NCBI GenBank assembly: GCA_963691815.1
Contig: OY829661.1
Location: forward strand, 806,001 to 870,000
Length of the DNA: 64,000 bases
Direction of reading: 5' to 3'
From: Echiichthys vipera
Taxonomy: Eukaryota; Chordata; Actinopteri; Perciformes; Trachinidae
Shown: in pieces, positions 53,201 to 64,000 of the stretch
Position numbering within the stretch: the first letter of the stretch is position 1
Layout: every line of letters starts with the position of its first letter
Notes under the pieces: model-generated
Told to the model about the DNA's origin: nothing
What the model saw: only the letters and a program-made list of their open reading frames with translations
The model's database searches: none
Made by a program: the position numbers and the translations under genes

Positions 53201-56040
53201 TATGACTCAATATTCTAAAACTTTAAATTAACATTCTTGATCTATGATTTACCATTCCAATATTGTTACTTAACATTCTAGAACTTTGACTTAACATTCT
53301 AGAACTTTGACTAAACATTCTAGAACTTTGACTTAACATTCTAAAACTTTAAATTTACATTCTTGAACTATGATTTACCTTTCCAATACTGTTACTTAAC
53401 ATTCTAGAACTTTGACTTAACATTCTAGAACTTTGACTAAACATTCTAGAACTTTGACTTAACATTCTAGAACTGTGATTTAACATTCTAGAATTGTTAC
53501 TTAACATTCTAGAACTTTGACTTAACCTTATAGAATTGTCATTTAACATTCTTGAACCGACATTGTCTGTAAACCAATGTCCCTTGATGACCTACCAAGA
53601 TCATAATCATATGAACTCTAGTGAAAAGCATAATGCAGGATCAAAGTAATATGTTTGTGTGCACTTAACATACCAGGTGTGTGACTTAAAATTTGAGAAT
53701 TGTAACTTAACATTCTATAACTTTGACTTAACATTCTAGAATTGGGATTTAACATTCTAGAACTTTGACTTAACATTCTATAATTGTGATTTATCATTCT
53801 AGAACTTTGACTTAACATTCTAGAATTGTAAATTAACATTCTTGAACTGACATTGTCTGGAAACCAATGTCCCTTGATGACCTACCAAGATCATAATCAT
53901 ATGAACTCTAGTTAAAAGCATAATGCAGGATCAAAGTAATATGTATGTGTGCACTTAACATATCAGGTGTGTGACTTAAAATTTGAGAATTGTAACTTAA
54001 CATTCTAGAACTTTGACTTAACATTCTATAATTGTGATTTAACATTCTATAACTTTGACTTAACATTCTAGAACTGTGAATTAACATTCCTGAACTGACC
54101 TTCTCTGGAAACCCATGTCCCGTGATGTCCTCCCAAGATCAGATTAATATGAACTCTAGTGAATAGCATAATGCAGGATCATTAGAATATGTAAATGTGC
54201 ACTTAACATACTAGGTATGTGACTTGAACTATGACTCAACATTCTAAAACTTTAAATAAACATTCTTGAACTATGATTTACCATTCCAATATTGTTACTT
54301 AAAATTCTAGAACTGTGATTTAACATTCTAGAATTGTTACTTAACATTCTAGAACTTTGACTTAACCTCATAGAATTGTCATTTAACATTCTTCAACTGA
54401 CATTGTCTGGAAACCAATGTCCCTTGATGACCTACCAAGATCATATTAATATGAACTCTAGTGAAAAGCATAATGCAGGATCAAAGTAATATGTTTGTGT
54501 GCACTTAACATACCAGGTGTGTGACTTAAAATTTGAGAATTGTAACTTAACATTCTATAACTTTGACTTAACATTCTAGAATTGGGATTTAACATTCTAG
54601 AACTTTGACTTAACATTCTAGAATTGTAAATTATCATTCTTGAACCGACATTGTCTGGAAACCAATGTCCCTTGATGACCTACCAAGATCATAATCATAT
54701 GAACTCTAGTGAAAAGCATAATGCAGGATCAAAGTAATATGTATGTGTGCACTTAACATATCAGGTGTGTGACTTAAAATTTGCGAATTGTAACTTAACA
54801 TTCTAGAACTTTGACTTAACATTCTATAATTGTGATTTAACATTCTATAACTTTGACTTAACATTCTAGAACTTTGACTAAACATTCTAGAACTTTGACT
54901 TAACATTCTAGAACTGTGATTTAACATTCTAGAATTGTTACTTAACATTCTAGAACTTTGACTTAACCTTATAGAATTGTCATTTAACATTCTTGAACCG
55001 ACATTGTCTGGAAACCAATGTCCCTTGATGACCTACCAAGATCATATTAATATGAACTCTAGTGAAAAGCACAATGCAGGATCAAAGTAATATTTTTGTG
55101 TGCACTTAACATACCAGGTGTGTGACATAAAATTTTAAAATTGTAACTTAACATTCTATAACTTTGACTTAACATTCTAGAATTGGGATTTAACATTCTA
55201 GAACTTTGACTTAACATTCTAGAATTGTGAATTAACATTCTTGAACCGACATTGTCTGGAAACCAATGTCCCTTGATGACCTACCAAGATCATATCCATA
55301 TGAACTCTAGTGAAAAGCATAATGCAGGATCAAAGTAATATGTACGTGTGCACTTAACATAGCAGGTGTGGGACTTAAATTTTGAGAATTGTGATTTAAC
55401 ATTCTAGAACATTCACTTAACATTCTAGAACGTTGACTAAACATTCTAGAACTTTTATTTAACATTCTGTAGTTGTTGCTTTACATTCTAGAACTTTAAC
55501 TTAAACTTCTAGAACTTTGACTTAACATTCTAGAACTTTGACTTAACATGCTAGAATTGTTACTTAACATTCTACAACTTTGATTTAACATTCCAGACCT
55601 GTGATTTAACATTCTAGATTTTTTGCTAAACATTCTAGAACTTTAACTTAAAATTCTATAACTTTGACTTAACATTCTAGACCTGTGACTTACATTCTAA
55701 AACTTTGACTTAACCTTTTATAATTGTCATTTAACATTCTTGAACCGACATTGTCTAGAAACCAATGTCCCTTGATGCCCTACCAAGATCATATTCATAT
55801 GAACTCTAGCGAAAAGCATAATGCAGGATCAAAGTAATATGTTCGTGTGCACTTAACATACCAGGTGTGTGACTTAAAATTTGAGAATTGTAACTTAACA
55901 TTCTATAACTTTGACTTAACATTCTAGAATTGGGATTTAACATTCTAGAACTTTGACTTAACATTCTAGAATTGTCATTTAACATTCTAGAACTTTGACT
56001 TAACATTCTAGAATTGTGATTTAACATCCCATGATGTCCT
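47291..56040. repeat. Satellite block with chimeric B-to-A spacers
   Basis: Mixed higher-order units; for example 47408 recurs at 48373 (965 bp). Spacers that start as type B and finish as type A (CCCATGATGTCC then TACCAAGATCAT) occur near 48780-48850 and 50510-50560, with a related one near 50290. These mark past exchanges between the two families. No gene is visible. Confidence 0.8.
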
Positions 56041-59000
56041 CCCAAGATCAGATTAATATGAACTCTAGTGAATAGAATAATGCAGGATCAAAGTAATATG
56101 TTCGTGTGCACTTAACATACCAGGTGTGTGACTTATAATTTGAGAATTGTAACTTAATATTCTAGAACTTTGACTTAACATTCTAGAATTGTGATTTAAC
56201 ATTCTAGAACTTTAACTTAGCATTCTAGAATTGTGAATTAACATTCCTAAACTGACCTTCTCTGGAAACCCATGTCCCATGATTTCCTCCCAAGATCAGA
56301 TTAATATGAACTCTAGTGAATAGCATAATGCAGGATCAAAGTAATATAAGTAATAGTAATAGTAATAGTAATAGTAATAATTGTAACTTAACATTCTAGA
56401 ACTTTGACTTAACATTCTAGAATTGTGAATTAACATTCCTGAACTGACCTTCTCTGGAAACCCATGTCCCATGATGTCCTCCAAAAAATCAGATTAATAT
56501 GAACTCTAGTGAATATCATAATGCAGGATCATTAGAATATGTTAATGTGCACTTAACATAATAAGTATGTGACTTGAACCATGACTCAACATTCTAAAAC
56601 TTTAAATTAACATTCTAGAACTATGATTTACCATTCCAATATTGTTACTTAACATTCTAGAACTTTGACTTAACATTCTAGATTTGTGATTCAACATTCT
56701 AAGTTGTTACTTAACATTGTAGAATTTTGACTTAACATTCTAGAACTTTATTCATATTAATATGAACTCTAGTGAAAAGCATAATGCAGGATCAAAGTAA
56801 TATGTTCGTGTGCACTTAACATACCAGGTGTGTGACTTAAAATTTTTGGAATTGTAACTTAACATTCTAGAACTTTGACTTAACATTCTAGAACTTTGAC
56901 TGAACATTCTAGAACTTTTATTTAACATTCTGTAGTTGTTACTTTACATTCTAGAACTTTAACTTAAAATTATATAACTTTGACTTAACATTCTAGAATT
57001 GTGACTTAACCTTCTAGAACTGTCATTTAACATTCTTGAACTGACATTGTCTGAGAACCATTGTCCCTTGATGACCTACCAAGATCATATTAATATGGAC
57101 ACCAGTGAAAAGCATAATGCAGGATCAAGGTAATATGTACGTGTGCTTTTAACATACCAGGTGTGTGACTTAAAAATTGAGAATTGTAACTTAACATTCT
57201 AGAACTTTGACTTAACATTCTAGAACTTTGAACAAACATTCTAGAAATTTTATTTAACATTCTACAGTTGTTACTTTACATTCTAGAATTTAACTTAAAT
57301 TTCTATAACTTTGACTTAACATTCTAGAACTTTGACTTAACATGCTAGAATTGTTACTTAACATTCTATAACTTTGACTTAACATTCCAGACCTGTGATT
57401 TAGCATTCTAGATTTTTTGCTAAACATTCTAGAACTTTAACTTAAAATTCTATAACTTTGACTTAACATTCTAGACCTGTGACTTACATTCTAAAACTTT
57501 GACTTAACCTTCTATAATTGTCATTTAACATTCTTGAACCGACATTGTCTAGAAACCAATGTCCCTTGATGCCCTACCAAAATCAGATTATTATGAACTC
57601 TACTGAATAGCATAATGCAAGATCAAAGTAATATGTACGTGTGCACTTAACATACCAGGTGTGTGACTTAAAATTTGAGAATTGTAACTTAACATTCTAG
57701 AACTTTAACTTAACATTCTAGAACTTTGACTAAACATTCTAGAACTTTTATTTAACATTCTGTAGTTTTTACTTTACATTCTAGAAGTTCAACTTAAAAT
57801 TCTATAACTTTGACTTAACATTCTAGAACTTTGACTTAACCTTCTAGAATTGTCATTTAACATTCTTGAACCGACATTGTCTGGAAACCAAAATCCTTTG
57901 ATGACGTACCAAGATCATATTAATATGAACTATAGTGAAAAGCATAATGCAGTATCAAAGTAATATGTTTGTGTGCATTTAACATACCAGCTGTGTGACT
58001 TAAAATTTGAGAATTTTAACCTAACATTCTATAACTTTGACTTAACATTCTAGAATTGTGATTTAACATTCTAGAAATTTGACTTAACATTCTAGAATTG
58101 TGAATTAACATTCCTGAACTGACCTTCTCTGGAAACCCATGTCCCATGATGTCCTCCCAAGATCAGATTAATATGAACTCTAGTGAATAGCATAATGCAG
58201 GATCAAAGTAATATGTTCGTGTGCACTTAACATACCAGGTGTGTGACTTAAAATTTGAGAATTGTAACTTAACATTCTATAACTTTGACTTAACATTCTA
58301 GAATTGTGATTTCACATTCTAGAACTTTGACTTAACATTCTAGAATTGTCATTTAACATTCTTGAATCGACATTGTCTAGAAACCAATGTCCCTCGATGA
58401 CCTACCAAAATCATATTAATATGAACTCTAGTGAATAGCATAATGCAGGATCAAAGTGATATGTTCGTGTGCACTTAACATACCAGGTGTGTGACTTAAA
58501 ATTTGAGAATTGTAACTTAACATTCTAGAACTTTGACTTAACATTCTAGAATTGTGAATTAACATTCCTGAACTGACCTTCTCTGGAAACCCATGTCCCA
58601 TGATGTCCTCCCAAAATCAGATTAATATGAACTCTAGTGAATATCATAATGCAGGATTTTAAAATATGTTAATGTGCACTTAACATAATAAGTATGTGAC
58701 TTGAACCATGACTCAACATTCTAAAACTTTAAATTAACATTCTAGAACTATGATTTACCATTCCAATATTGTTACTTAACATTCTAGAACTTTGACTTAA
58801 CATTCTAGATTTGTGATTCAACATTCTAAGTTGTTACTTAACATTGTAGAATTTTGACTTAACATTCTAGAACTTTTATTTAACATTCTGTAGTTGTTCC
58901 TTTACATTCTAGAACTTTAACTTAAATTTCTATAACTTTGACTTAATAAAAACTGTATAAATAAAAGAACTGTGACTTACATTCTAAAAGTTTGACTTAA

Positions 59001-61823
59001 CATTCTCGAATTGTGAATTAACATTCCTGAACTGACCTCTGGAAACCCATGTCCCATGATGTCCTCCCAAGATCAGATTAATATGAACTCTAGTGAATAG
59101 TATAATGCAGTATCAAAGTAATATGTCCGTGTGCACTTAACACACCAGGTGTGTGACTTAAAATTTGAGAATTGTAACTTAACATTCTAGGACTTTGACT
59201 TAACATTCTAGAATTGTGATTTAACATTCTAGAACTTTGACTTAACATTCTAGAACTTTGACTTAACATTCTAGAACTGTGATATAACATTCTAGAGTTG
59301 TTACTTAACATTCTAGAACTTTAACTTAACATTCTAGAATTGTGAATTTCTAACATTAACATTCCTGAACTGACCTTCTCTGGAAACCCTTGTCCCATGA
59401 TGTCCTCCCAAGATCAGATTAATATGAACTCTAGTGAATAGCATAATGCAGGATTATTAGAACATGTTAATGTGCACTTAACATACTAGGTATGTGACAT
59501 GAACTATAACTCAATATTCTAAAACTTTAAATTAACATTCTAGAACTATGATTTACCATTCCAATATTGTTACTTAACATTCTAGAACTTTGACTTAACA
59601 TTCTAGATTTCTGATTTAACATTCTAGAATTGTTACTTAACATTCTAGAACTTTGACTAAACATTCTAGAACTGTGATATAACATTCTAGAATTGTTACT
59701 TAACATTCTAGAACTTTAACTTAACATTCTAGAATTGTGAATTAACATTCCTGAACTGACCTTCTCTGGAAACCCTTGTCCCATGATGTCCTCCCAAGAT
59801 CAGATTTATATGAACTCTAGTGAATAGCATAATGCAGGATCATTAGAACATGTTAATGTGCACTTAACATACTAGGTATGTGACATGAACTATAACTCAA
59901 TATTCTAAAACTTTAAATTAACATTCTAGAACTATGATTTACCATTCCAATATTGTTACTTAACATTCTAGAACTTTGACTTAACATTCTAGATTTCTGA
60001 TTTAACATTCTAGAATTGTTACTTAACATTCTAGAATTTTGACTAAACATTCTAGAACTTTAACTTAAAATTCTAAAACTTTGACATAACATTCTAGACC
60101 TGTGATTTAACATTCTAGAATTTTTACTTTACATTCAAGAACTTTAACTTAAAATTCGATAACTTTGACTTAACATTCTAAAACTGTGACTTACATTCTA
60201 GAACTTTGACTTAACCTTCTAGAATTGTCATTTAACATTCTTGAACCGACATTGTTTGGAAACCAATGTCCCTTGATGACCTACCAAAATCATATTAATA
60301 TGAACTCTAGTGAAAAGCATTATACAGGATCATTAGAACATATTAATGTGCACTTAACATACTAGGTATGTGACAGGAACTATGACTCAACATTCTAAAA
60401 CTTTAAATTAACATTCTAGAACTATGAATTACCATTCCAATATTGTTACTTAACATTCTAGAACTTTGACTTAACATTCTAGAACTTTGACTAAACATTC
60501 TAGAACTTTGACTTAACATTCTAGAACTGTGATTTAACATTCTAGAATTGTTACTTAACATTCTAGAACTTTAACTTAACATTCTAGAACTTTGACTTAA
60601 CATGCTAGAATTGTTACTTAACATTCTACAACTTTGACTTAACATTCTCGACCTGTGATTTAACATCCTAGAATTGTTACTTAACATTCTAGAACTTTAA
60701 CTTATAATTATATAACTTTGACTTAACATTCTAGAACTGTGACTGACATTCTAGAACTTTGACTTAACCTTCTAGTCAATATCATTTACGATCTTGAACC
60801 GACATTGTCTGGAAACTAATGTCCCTTGATGACCTACCAAGATCAGATTAATATGAACTCTAGTGAAAAGCATAATGCAAGATCAAAGTAATATGTACAT
60901 GTGCACTTAAAATACCAGGTGTGTGACTTAAAATTTGAGAATTGTAACTTTAAATTCTAGAACTTTAACCCAAAATTTTATATCATTGACTTAACATTCT
61001 AGAATTGTGACTTAACATTCTAGAATTGAGACTTTACATTCTGGAACTGTAACTTAACATGCTAGAATTGTGATTTAACATTCTTGAACTAAACTTCTCT
61101 GGAAACCAATGTCCCATGATGTCTTTTATCAAAATCAGATTAATATGAACTCTAGTGAAGAGCATAATGCAGGATTATTAGAATATGTTAATGTGCACTT
61201 AACCTTCTAGGTATGTGACTTGAACTATGACTCAACATTCTAAAACTTTAAATTAACATTCTAGGACTATGATTTACCATTCCAATAGTGTTACTGAACA
61301 TTCTAGAACTTTGACTTAATGTTCTAGATTCATGATTCAACATTCTAGAATTGTTACTTAACATTCTAGAACTTTGACTTAACATTCTAGGACTGTGATT
61401 TAACATTCTAGAATTGTTGCTTAACATTCTAGAACTTTAACTTGAAATTCTAGAACTTTGACTTAACATTCTAGAACTGAGATATAACATTCTAGAATTG
61501 TTACTTAATATTCTAGAACTTTAACTTAACATTCTAGAACTTTGACTAAACATTCTAGAACTTTAACTTAATATTCTAAAACTTTGACATAACATTCTAG
61601 ACCTGTGATTTAACATTGTAGAAATTTTACTTTTCATTCAAGAACTTTAACTTAAAATTCTATAACTTTGACTTAACATTCTAGAACAGTGACTTACATT
61701 CTAGAACTTTGACTTAACCCTCTAGAATTGTCATTTAACATTCTTGAACCGACATTGTTTGGAAACCAATGTCCCTTGATGACCTACCAAGATCATATTA
61801 ATATGAACTCTAGTGAAAAGCAT
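56041..61823. repeat. Distal satellite block, more diverged
   Basis: Monomers and both spacer types continue but with more point changes, small insertions (TAATAAAAACTGTATAAATA near 58945) and shortened spacers. A 430-bp unit with CATGAACTATAACTCAATATTC repeats at about 59490 and 59885. The array stops, or is interrupted, at the LINE junction. No gene is visible. Confidence 0.82.
56349..56378. repeat. AGTAAT hexanucleotide microsatellite (5 copies)
   Basis: Five perfect AGTAAT units replace the middle of a type A spacer, apparently by expansion from the AGTAAT that normally stands at GATCAAAGTAATATG. The usual about 55 bp between that point and AATTGTAAC are missing. Confidence 0.85.
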
Positions 61824-63025
61824 CATTCAATTCAATTAATTTCAAAAAACTTTATTTGTCCCCGGGGGGCAATTCAGGGCACACAGAGCAGCAAATAACG
61901 ACAGTGCAACTATACAAAAACATTTTAACCTAGCAACAAGAATAAAGTGTAAAATAAGAATAAGTGTCAGGAAGTTAGTGTGTTAGTACAGGTAGAATAA
62001 GTGTCAGGATGTTAGTGTGTTAGTACAGGTTAGATATGGAGAACATCGTCGGCGTGAGATGTAGAAAGACATGCGTGTATCAGATGTAAGCAGACATGTG
62101 AATGGGTGTATATGATGTAAACAATGTAAACATGCGTAGACTGTTGAAACAGTTATGAACAGAACTGTAGTGCAGAAAAGATATAAGTGGACAGTGATCG
62201 GATTCACATGAGGTCAGACATGATACATATGTGTAATGAGCAGACGTAAACAGAACTATAGTGCAGTAATAGAGTATAAATATAATATATAAATATAAGC
62301 TATGTGCAGATACTAAATAATAAATTGATAGTGGTGCATGGCAGGAAAACAGCAGTCTAAGTATATGCTAGCTCTGTTAACCAGATGAATACGGAAAAAT
62401 AAAGTGACCATAGTGCTATGATTGATACAATATAAGACCTGATAGACAGAATAAAGTGGGGCAGTGCATTAATACCATAATTTAACATAACTAACAGAAT
62501 CAAGTAGACCAGTAAGAACATAGTAACAGAATAAGTCCGGTGTGAACATAATAACAGAATAAATAAGTAAGTGGAGTAGTGCAACAGACCGGAGTAACAT
62601 AGTAAACAGAATAAATAAGTGGAGTAGTGCAACAGACCTGTAACATTATATACAGAGTGAACAGAATAAAGTGGAATAGTGCATCAAACCAGTAGTTCAC
62701 AGCTTTGAGGACAGGAGTGGAGGTAGATAGCCAGCTCACGTGTCCGGTAAGTGTCCAGGGGGGGGGGGGGTGTCCAGGGGGTGAAGGTGTCCAGGGAGGG
62801 TGTCAGGGGTGGGAAGGGGGGGTAATGGTGATGGTGTCCAGGGAGGGTGTCTGGAGAGGGGAGGAGGTGGGGTGATGGGAGGGATGTCCGGGGTGGAGAG
62901 GGGGGTTAGGTGTCCAGGGAGGGTGTCTGGAGTGGGGGGGGGGGGTGTGATGGTGTCCAGGGAGGGGGGGGGGTGAAGTTTCCAGGGGAGGGTGTTAAGA
63001 GTGGGGAGGGGGATGGTCAGAGGGG
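61824..63025 (-). other. LINE 3' untranslated region
   Basis: About 1.2 kb lies between the ORF2 stop and the element's end. It contains short internal duplications, for example GTGTCAGGAAGTTAGTGTG near 61966 and again near 62004, and repeated ACAGAATAA...GTGGAGTAGTGCAACAGACC units near 62540-62690. No second ORF is credible. Confidence 0.7.
62755..63010 (+). repeat. G-rich minisatellite in LINE 3' UTR
   Basis: Degenerate copies of GGTGTCCAGGGAGGG alternate with runs of up to 13 G on the plus strand (C-rich on the LINE sense strand). It is a natural candidate for slippage and for G-quadruplex structure on the plus strand. A proline-rich minus-strand frame here is a by-product. Confidence 0.85.
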
Positions 63026-64000
63026 TCAGGAGTTGAGGAGCTGGACAGCCCTGGGGATGAAGGTTGCTCTTCTCCTCTGTGTCCTGCAGCAGGGACAGCA
63101 AAGACGGCGTCCTGAGGGGAGCCACTCAAATGCTAAGAAGAGAGCATGAGAGGGGTCCTGCATGATCCGACCAGCTAACCTGAGTGTCTGCTGCTCATGG
63201 ATGGTCGACAGAGTTCTAACAGGAAGTCCAATGATCTTAGAGCAGACCGTGGCTCTGCTCTGCAGGCGGTTTCTGTTCTGGAGGCTGGTGGAGTAGAACC
63301 AGCATGTGATGGAGAACGTGATGATGCTCTCGATGAAGGAGTAGTAAAAGGTCAGGAGGATGTTCTTGCTGACTCCAAAGGAATTGAGCTTCCTAAGGAG
63401 GTATTTCCGCTGCTGACATTTCCTGAGAATCTCCTCTGTGTTGGAGGAGAATTTCAGCAGGCTGTCGAAGATGGTGCCCAGGTACCTGTACTCCTCAACT
63501 GCTTCAACAGACTTCCCGTGGATCACGGTGTTTGCTGATGCAGCCAGTTCTCTCTGCTTGTTGGAGAAGGTCACCACCATGTCTTTGGTTTTGTTGACAT
63601 TCAGCTCCAGGCAGGAGCTGTCACACCACTCCACAAACTCCTGAAGAGCTGGTCCGTGGTGCAGAGATGGGGCTGACAGCAGAGACAGGACGATGGTGTC
63701 GTCAGCGTACTTCACCAAATGACAGTTAAGCTGTGTGGTTCTGCAGTCATCGGTGTAGAGGATGAAGTGCAGAGGTGAGAGCACACAGCCCTGAGGGGAG
63801 CCGGTTGAGGTGCGTTGGAGGTCGGAGAAGGTGCTGTTGACCAGGACTCTCTGTGAACGGTTGATCAGGAAGTCCAGTATCCACAGGATTAGCTGTTGGT
63901 CCAGATGAAAGAGGGCTGAGAGTTTGTCAGCCAGGATGTGGGGCTGCATGGTGTTAAATGTAGAAGAGAAGTCTGCAAACAGGAGTCTGGCTGAGGTGTT
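63026..64000 (-). CDS. LINE ORF2 reverse transcriptase, C-terminal part (partial)
   Basis: The frame is open from the window edge (64000) to TGA at 63026-63028, with no stop in about 324 codons. Before the first Met at 63949 it reads ARLLFADFSSTFNT, the first catalytic-Asp region. TGSPQGCVLSPLHF and the catalytic YADD box (63698-63709) follow. Next comes YRYLGTIFD of the thumb, and a C-terminal segment with ITCWFYSTSLQNRNRLQ typical of fish L2/CR1 LINEs. The enzyme would reverse transcribe LINE RNA at the target site. An endonuclease domain would lie upstream, outside the window. This part looks intact, so the copy may be young. Confidence 0.9.
   Translation of the reverse strand, partial: NTSARLLFADFSSTFNTMQPHILADKLSALFHLDQQLILWILDFLINRSQRVLVNSTFSDLQRTSTGSPQGCVLSPLHFILYTDDCRTTQLNCHLVKYADDTIVLSLLSAPSLHHGPALQEFVEWCDSSCLELNVNKTKDMVVTFSNKQRELAASANTVIHGKSVEAVEEYRYLGTIFDSLLKFSSNTEEILRKCQQRKYLLRKLNSFGVSKNILLTFYYSFIESIITFSITCWFYSTSLQNRNRLQSRATVCSKIIGLPVRTLSTIHEQQTLRLAGRIMQDPSHALFLAFEWLPSGRRLCCPCCRTQRRRATFIPRAVQLLNS

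Larger units (their letters stand above)
29436..61823. repeat. 21-bp satellite array, right block (overview)
   Basis: The same 21-bp monomer and the same type A and B spacers as on the left of the ERV continue for 32 kb. Spacers are more regular here and higher-order repeats are longer and fresher. No gene, RNA gene or other mobile element is visible until the LINE at 61824. Confidence 0.95.
61824..64000 (-). mobile_element. CR1/L2-type LINE, 3' part, cut by window end
   Basis: Satellite sequence stops at AGTGAAAAGCAT (61823) and a LINE 3' end begins. On the minus strand the element runs from a reverse transcriptase frame, through a long 3' untranslated region, to ACAAATAAAGTTTTTTG and a short AATTGAATTGAATG tail. 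CR1/L2-clade elements end this way, without a long poly-A. The 5' part lies beyond 64000, so completeness and the far target-site copy cannot be judged. Confidence 0.88.

Noticed and set aside
1..61823. Centromeric satellite with CENP-B boxes
   Set aside because: I found no TTCG....CGGG-type box and the monomer is far shorter than typical centromeric units. Centromere location cannot be judged from sequence alone.
1..61823. TTGAC (W-box-like) and CTTTGA (TCF-like) motifs in each monomer
   Set aside because: W-boxes are plant elements, and the TCF match has a mismatch at a key position. Both follow from the monomer consensus.
62736..63125. Proline-rich 129-aa minus-strand frame
   Set aside because: It is low-complexity translation of the C-rich side of the G-rich minisatellite in the LINE 3' UTR.

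Overview
The window looks like teleost fish genomic DNA. It is AT-rich, has no ordinary cellular gene that I can recognise, and carries a CR1/L2-type LINE plus a class I-like endogenous retrovirus (ERV) of the kinds common in fish. About 54 of the 64 kb is one satellite array.

The array's basic monomer is 21 bp, CA followed by TTCTAGAACTTTGACTTAA, with variants such as CTGTGATTTAA and TTGTTACTTAA in the second half. Runs of monomers are broken by two related spacer families. Type A contains ACCGACATTGTCTGGAAACC and type B contains CTGACCTTCTCTGGAAACCC. Monomers and spacers are built into higher-order repeats of about 365 bp, 405-428 bp, 1,530 bp, 1.87-1.89 kb, 2,211 bp, 5,140 bp and 6.6 kb. 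The monomer is a multiple of three and its minus strand lacks stop codons in one frame (heptad MLSQSSR), so the array throws many long repetitive open frames that are almost certainly not genes.

Layout: 1-21934 is satellite (nearly identical 2-kb blocks at 1 and 6586; the purest 21-bp run at about 11.5-12.2 kb; a 405-bp higher-order repeat at 17.5-20.3 kb). 21935-29435 is a complete-length ERV with two identical 433-bp LTRs, the target duplication ATGAC, a primer binding site matching tRNA-Tyr, and gag-pro-pol-env remnants. 29436-61823 is satellite again, with 5,140-bp and 2,211-bp tandem duplications. 61824-64000 is the 3' part of a LINE on the minus strand, running out of the window.

The history can be partly ordered. 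The ERV sits in the first copy of the 5,140-bp duplicon; the second copy has an intact, empty ATGAC site. The ERV therefore arrived after a duplication that is itself nearly unmutated. Its LTRs are identical, yet its pol is wrecked: a LINE tail lies inside protease, the polymerase YxDD box reads YVNY, the integrase core is shortened and there are many stops. This suggests that an already defective genome was copied and integrated with help from another element. Env is far better kept, with one frame and two stops.

The most intriguing array property is that each full monomer carries TTCTAGAA, a perfect head-to-head heat-shock-element pair with near-match units on both sides, repeated every 21 bp (two helical turns). 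Whether HSF1 binds it is untested.
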